A stretch of 64,000 bases of DNA from Heliocidaris erythrogramma (taxonomy: Eukaryota; Echinodermata; Echinoidea; Camarodonta; Echinometridae), in assembly GCA_025617745.1 (NCBI GenBank), contig CM046868.1, forward strand, positions 22,807,608-22,871,607, written 5' to 3'. Made by a program: the position numbers and the translations under genes. Positions within the stretch are counted from its first letter, which is position 1. The number at the start of each line of letters is the position of its first letter. The notes under the pieces are model-generated. The model did not search any database. It was not told where the DNA came from and saw only the letters and a list, made by a program, of their open reading frames with translations. This document shows, one piece after another, positions 61,401-64,000 of this stretch.

Positions 61401-64000
61401 CATCATTGTTTGGCTTCTGCTACAAATTATGCCAAATTACTCCCTTTCTTTATTGATATCTTTGTTTAGACTATCTAATCAATTTCTGATGTCAGGATAT
61501 GATTAGCACTTTACTAAAAGATAACATGGCGAGACCACTTTCTTCTGTTTGTTTAAATCTTTCAGACTCTCATATTACCCAGTCACCCATCTGCAAAGGA
61601 ATTATTCCAAGAACCAGCAAGAAAAGGTATTTAAAATGATTTTGTTATGTAAAAACTACCTTTAGCATATGACTAGAGCAGAAAATTCTCACGGACTTTC
61701 TTTGAGAATTACAAGCCAGATGAAGCACCACACCCTGTTTGACTTGTGGAAGAATCACTCAGGGCTTTATTTAGCTTCCACAGATTCCAAGGCCAAGGAT
61801 CTAGATTATACAGGGGATACTCGATATAACAAGGCCCTCGGGACTGAAGGATTTTCCTCATTAGAGCGGTTATCTCATATCAGAACATACATAAAAATTC
61901 ACATATGGGACAAAATTCTACATGTAGAGAGTTCTGCTGCCACCGCTTATATACTCATTTGATAGCTATGAAGGCACTAATAATATGTTATCCTCTGAAT
62001 TAGCTAATAGAAATATTGGATCTTATCGGAAAATGCATTAAAAGCATTATTTTTAGACGCTGAATTACTGACTATGAGTTAAGTCCGTCACACCTGTGAG
62101 CTCACGAGCATCGATAAGGAATGTCCGTTGAATGAGCATGTCAATTAAAAGCACACACTCGTATGAAAAAAAACTCATACATGTTTTTGGGGCGGGCTCC
62201 CTGCACTGTGGTACTAATAGAAAATGCACCGCGCATGCATCACAATCGTCCGCGATCTCAGCTGAACGATTTTTGTCCATTTGAGGCGCAGTGAAATTTT
62301 CTTGCTCGTTATAACAAGAATGATTACCAGTCTTTTTCTTTGTTTTAGATCTAGAGGCATGAGATTTAGCTTGTTATAGCTGATATCTCGTTATAGCCGA
62401 CCTCGCTATAAAGGTTTGTGCCACCGCCATAGAATCACACGCAAGTAAATTTGCGACCGTGACAATATACTCATTATAGCCGACCTCGTTATGCCGAGTT
62501 TTCTCCGTATTCATTTGCAAGGTTTTGCCTGGAAGCTCCAACATTATGAATTTTCCCTATTCATATAGCATTGAAGAAGAACAGCTCCCTATACAACCTA
62601 TGGAAAAGCCACTCGGAGCTGAGGATAGCTACCACAGATCCTGAAGCTGAGGATCTGGATGCCCCTGCATGGAGCACAGCTTACACGAGACCCAGACCAG
62701 CCTTGCCAGGATCCTCCTCAGATACCACCAGCAAAGAGGGACAGGAGGAAGAGGAGGAGGATGAGAGGGCTTTGCTTGTTAAGCAAATACCAGAGGTTAG
62801 AAGTAGCTTCCTGGTTTCTGCTTCGTATATGAAATGTAATGAAATGTAGCATCCTAACTGATGCGCAGTAAATGCCCAGGAAAGTTATTAAGATATTATT
62901 TCTGAATACTTCTGTTGATGTTCAGTTTGAAAGGCATGTTATAATAAAACCTAGATTAGTAATTTTTGCTGTGCAGAGTTCTTATAATCACTATTATCAG
63001 ACTGATTATGAGACTACTGGAAAAAAAAATTCATCAAGCCGGGGTAATAATATGATTGCAGGGCCCTCAGGGAGAACAGTATATAATACTGATGAGGCTA
63101 CCCTGGGTATACAAGACATTATTATTATCAAAATAGTAAATTTTCATGCAAAATGTTAAGTTATGCAAATTTAAAGGGTTTTTTTGTTTTATTTTCCGCA
63201 TTGCAGAATAGATGATTTTGTTTGTTTTGTTCACTGTAGAGATATCTACATTTGTGTAACCAAATTATTTTTTAAATATTATAGTGAAGTTTTGATGAAA
63301 TGAGCATTATGCCAGTTTTAGCGTGTCCTCTGAATAATTGTTTGTTCTCATCTTACTTCCAGGTCCTTCGCCGTGAGATCTCTGTCAGCCCAGAGCGTTT
63401 GAGGGACATCTCCATGGAAACCAGCCAGCCCAGGACCAAGTTTGAAGACACTCCTCATTCCCTCATTGTCTCAGGTAAAGTGCAGGTCCTGTACTTGCAT
63501 CAGATTTAGAGATTTAGCCTTCAAAGAAGGAATACACTAAGTCTACACATTTAACCCATACCATGCCGTGGGCGGCAAATCCCGCCCAAAAATTTGAGTG
63601 TTGAACATTTTGTTTAGGCTCAGAATGGCTTGAAAATATGTCCTCAAACAGAAACTTTTGCTGTCAATATAATGTTTATTCCTGTGCAATATATATCTTT
63701 TGCCCGGTTTGCTCAAGAAAAAATGCATTGAAAGTTAATATTTAACTCTGGAAAGTTTGTTTTTTGATAATTGCTCAAAAATCTGGTTGCATGGAAGGGG
63801 TTAACATGATTTGCATGCTCTATCTTTATTATGAATCTAGGTTCTTTGTCTTTGTCAATTGATTTCCTTGCTATTTCCATTTCTCCCCCCTCTCTCACTC
63901 TCTCTCTCTCTTTCTCTCCCTAGATGCCAGTCACTTATCTGAATCTAAGGACAGTTCTCGCATCAAGAGTTTCCACTCAGATCCCCCAACAGGACATAGG
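49419..64000 (+). CDS. REC8: Meiotic cohesin kleisin REC8, 3' end beyond the window
   Basis: Meiosis-specific alpha-kleisin that closes the SMC1-SMC3 cohesin ring and is cleaved by separase at anaphase. Coding exons: 49419-49474, 52914-52982, 53901-54043, 54601-54697, 55095-55206, 55681-55765, 56347-56432, 57705-57841, 59737-60082, 60539-60706, 61566-61626, 62569-62795, 63363-63474, 63924 to beyond 64000. All are GT-AG with consistent phases; 592 codons are visible. The N-terminal Rad21/Rec8 domain (1 to about 120) reads MFYSHDILQKRGGKFGIIWI, AATKGVALSKRDY, then PRFSLYLSSQLMVGVARVF, which matches REC8 (PRFSLYLSAQ) better than RAD21 or RAD21L. The middle is acidic and Ser/Pro-rich. RRGRKRRLVFADDATQMS at about residues 389-406 matches the conserved central REC8 block. 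The C-terminal winged-helix domain that binds SMC1 is outside the window. No frame breaks are seen. The start ATG gives the family's MFY N-terminus. Confidence 0.93.
49790..50450. repeat. Minisatellite in REC8 intron 1, about 45-bp units
   Basis: Imperfect units of the type aagattgctgttagtcttct followed by tcagaaacaagttgagatcc and aacta. At least six clear units are present between 50005 and 50450, with older diverged ones upstream. A MITE (50124-50295) is inserted in one unit. Confidence 0.8.
50124..50295. mobile_element. MITE with GGGGTGTTGCAAGAAAGTTG ends, copy 2
   Basis: Inverted ends ggggtgttgcaagaaagttg and caactttcttgcaacacccc are perfect. The insertion interrupts a minisatellite unit (aactaag...attgctg) and TAAG flanks both sides, suggesting a 4-bp target duplication. 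Sister of 48880-49069. Confidence 0.8.
50460..51230. other. REC8 intron 1 sequence, nothing recognised
   Basis: AT-rich. No exon, repeat pair or transposon end identified. Confidence 0.35.
51239..52420 (-). pseudogene. Pogo/Tigger-type (DDE_1) transposase remnant
   Basis: On the minus strand 52041-51739 reads through PGHVFDVDEVRF, VKIVSRKTCYRPQAITSLRS and LTALVACGNAAGDSL, matching the DDE_1 core (I/VFNxDExG ... VSSGERGxxxTVxxCxNAAG) of pogo/Tigger and jerky-like transposases. The first catalytic Asp is in VFDVDE, but the following Thr-Gly is replaced. Upstream (52420-52050) lies decayed coding sequence with stops, and downstream 51406-51215 carries a Lys-rich tail. It lies antisense in REC8 intron 1. 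It is non-functional. Confidence 0.6.
56116..56250 (+). repeat. Partial diverged tRNA-derived SINE
   Basis: Contains gagtttcaaatcctggcacg (decayed B box), then caatgtccttttggcaagac, atctacatttgccact and ggtgttaaatgggtacc. The head and tail are missing. Followed by a (ATT)n-like run at 56260-56300. In REC8 intron 6. Confidence 0.6.
56451..56738 (+). repeat. tRNA-derived SINE, full length
   Basis: tRNA-like head ggaggtgtcgtggtctagtg (A box), ggttcgagtcctgccgcggc (B box), body with gcgagacattaatctacatt and aaatgggtacctggtaggaa, then gcgcaatataaatgtagc and (ATT)n. Starts 18 bp after the REC8 exon 7 donor (56432|56433). Confidence 0.75.
56788..56925. mobile_element. Diverged palindromic MITE
   Basis: Ends gggcggcgttttatgaag and the reverse complement of gatgaaacgctcccc are similar; the internal tgtcagtgatttttactgac and gtcggtaaaattcactgac pair. 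Related in layout to 14575-14721. Confidence 0.5.
57859..58260. mobile_element. 402-bp palindromic MITE, 17 bp after a REC8 donor
   Basis: Ends tatagagtaccgaagtg and cacttcggtactctata are exact inverted repeats. The centre (about 58008-58108) is an almost perfect palindrome around aaactgttaagaaccagg, with arms taattagccccattgaagtc. It begins 17 bp after the exon 8 donor at 57841. Confidence 0.85.
58477..59353. mobile_element. Non-autonomous DNA transposon (possibly hAT-like), with a nested MITE
   Basis: Ends cagagatgccgcaattgcaa and the reverse complement of gccattggcatccctg resemble each other, and tattat flanks both sides (58471-58476 and 59354-59359). The CAG start and the target duplication of at least 6 bp suggest hAT-type, but this is weak. 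The interior carries a 234-bp nested MITE (58637-58870) and is otherwise non-coding. In REC8 intron 8. Confidence 0.55.
58637..58870. mobile_element. 234-bp MITE with perfect 29-bp inverted ends, TA duplication
   Basis: taccatcatttgcaaaagtt (58637 onward) is exactly matched by the reverse complement of the end (aacttttgcaaatgatggta, ending 58870), over 29 bp in all. The TA at each end fits Tc1/mariner. Nested in 58477-59353. Confidence 0.85.
60753..61357. mobile_element. 605-bp palindromic MITE with TTAA target duplication
   Basis: Ends ttaaaggccaagtccaccct and the reverse complement of agggtggacttggcctttaa are identical, and the arms remain complementary for about 230 bp with few changes. 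TTAA at 60753-60756 and 61354-61357 fits piggyBac-type insertion. In REC8 intron 10. Confidence 0.85.
61711..61808 (+). pseudogene. Decayed duplicate of REC8 exon 12, cut by a MITE
   Basis: The translation QMKHHTLFDLWKNHSGLYLA, STDSKAKDLD aligns with exon 12 (ALKKNSSLYNLWKSHSELRI, ATTDPEAEDLD), and the DNA aligns too (ccactcggagct/tcactcagggct, gctaccacagat/gcttccacagat). The acceptor AG at the equivalent position is CC. Joining to exon 11 through the nearest AG gives an early stop. The similarity ends exactly where the pogo-like MITE (TA at 61809) begins. Confidence 0.75.
61811..62507. mobile_element. Pogo-like MITE, copy B
   Basis: Ends caggggatactcgatataac and gccgagttttctccg flanked by TA (61809-61810 and 62508-62509). 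The interior matches 28626-29791 (cgttatagccgacct, aatcacacgcaagtaaattt) but lacks the nested 399-bp insertion. In REC8 intron 11, 61 bp upstream of exon 12. Confidence 0.75.
62796..63362 (+). other. REC8 intron 12, no element recognised
   Basis: Donor gag|gttaga is weak (T at +3). The intron has a SINE-like aagccggggtaataatatga fragment near 63039 and no other recognised feature. Confidence 0.4.

Overview
The window is eukaryotic, repeat-dense and AT-rich. It is almost certainly from a marine invertebrate deuterostome, and I infer an echinoderm, most likely a sea urchin. The reasons are two intron-rich genes with animal-type proteins, GT-AG introns of roughly 0.3-3.4 kb, a CsRn1-type Ty3/gypsy LTR retrotransposon, BEL/Pao and LINE debris, tRNA-derived SINEs, and very many short palindromic DNA elements (MITEs), some with TA or TTAA target duplications. 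No prokaryotic operon, CRISPR array or rRNA is present. The species call is an inference.

Layout. Positions 1-18700 hold no gene I can support. They contain old LINE remnants, a 1.4-1.6 kb duplicated block (3311-4877 and 10313-11722, with a third partial copy near 8400-8790), a palindromic cluster of tRNA-like sequences (2498-3180), MITEs, minisatellites and long G/C and CT tracts. Positions 18769-34590 carry a complete 14-exon alpha-L-iduronidase gene (IDUA, + strand). Its exons join in frame to 657 codons plus a stop, and its introns hold several nested MITEs and SINEs. Positions 35306-41161 carry a young LTR retrotransposon with near-identical 1.35 kb LTRs, an AGTT target duplication and a tRNA-Trp primer site. 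It lacks the reverse transcriptase core and is inserted in antisense into an older LINE fragment. Positions 41312-45130 are a patchwork of antisense hAT-like and BEL/Pao fragments mixed with two halves of another repeat. Positions 45130-48200 are repeat or AT-rich intergenic sequence. From 49419 to the window end runs a meiotic cohesin kleisin gene, REC8 (+ strand), as 14 coding exons (592 codons) that continue beyond 64000, with a probable non-coding first exon near 48463.

The two host genes are co-directional and functionally unrelated: one is a lysosomal glycosidase and the other a meiotic chromosome protein. The rest of the window is mainly a record of mobile-element activity. The most notable points are the RT-deleted but young LTR element, a decayed duplicate of a REC8 exon cut off by a pogo-like MITE, a MITE-in-MITE with its empty site preserved 33 kb away, a pogo-type transposase relic, and several palindromic elements inserted within about 20 bp of splice donors.
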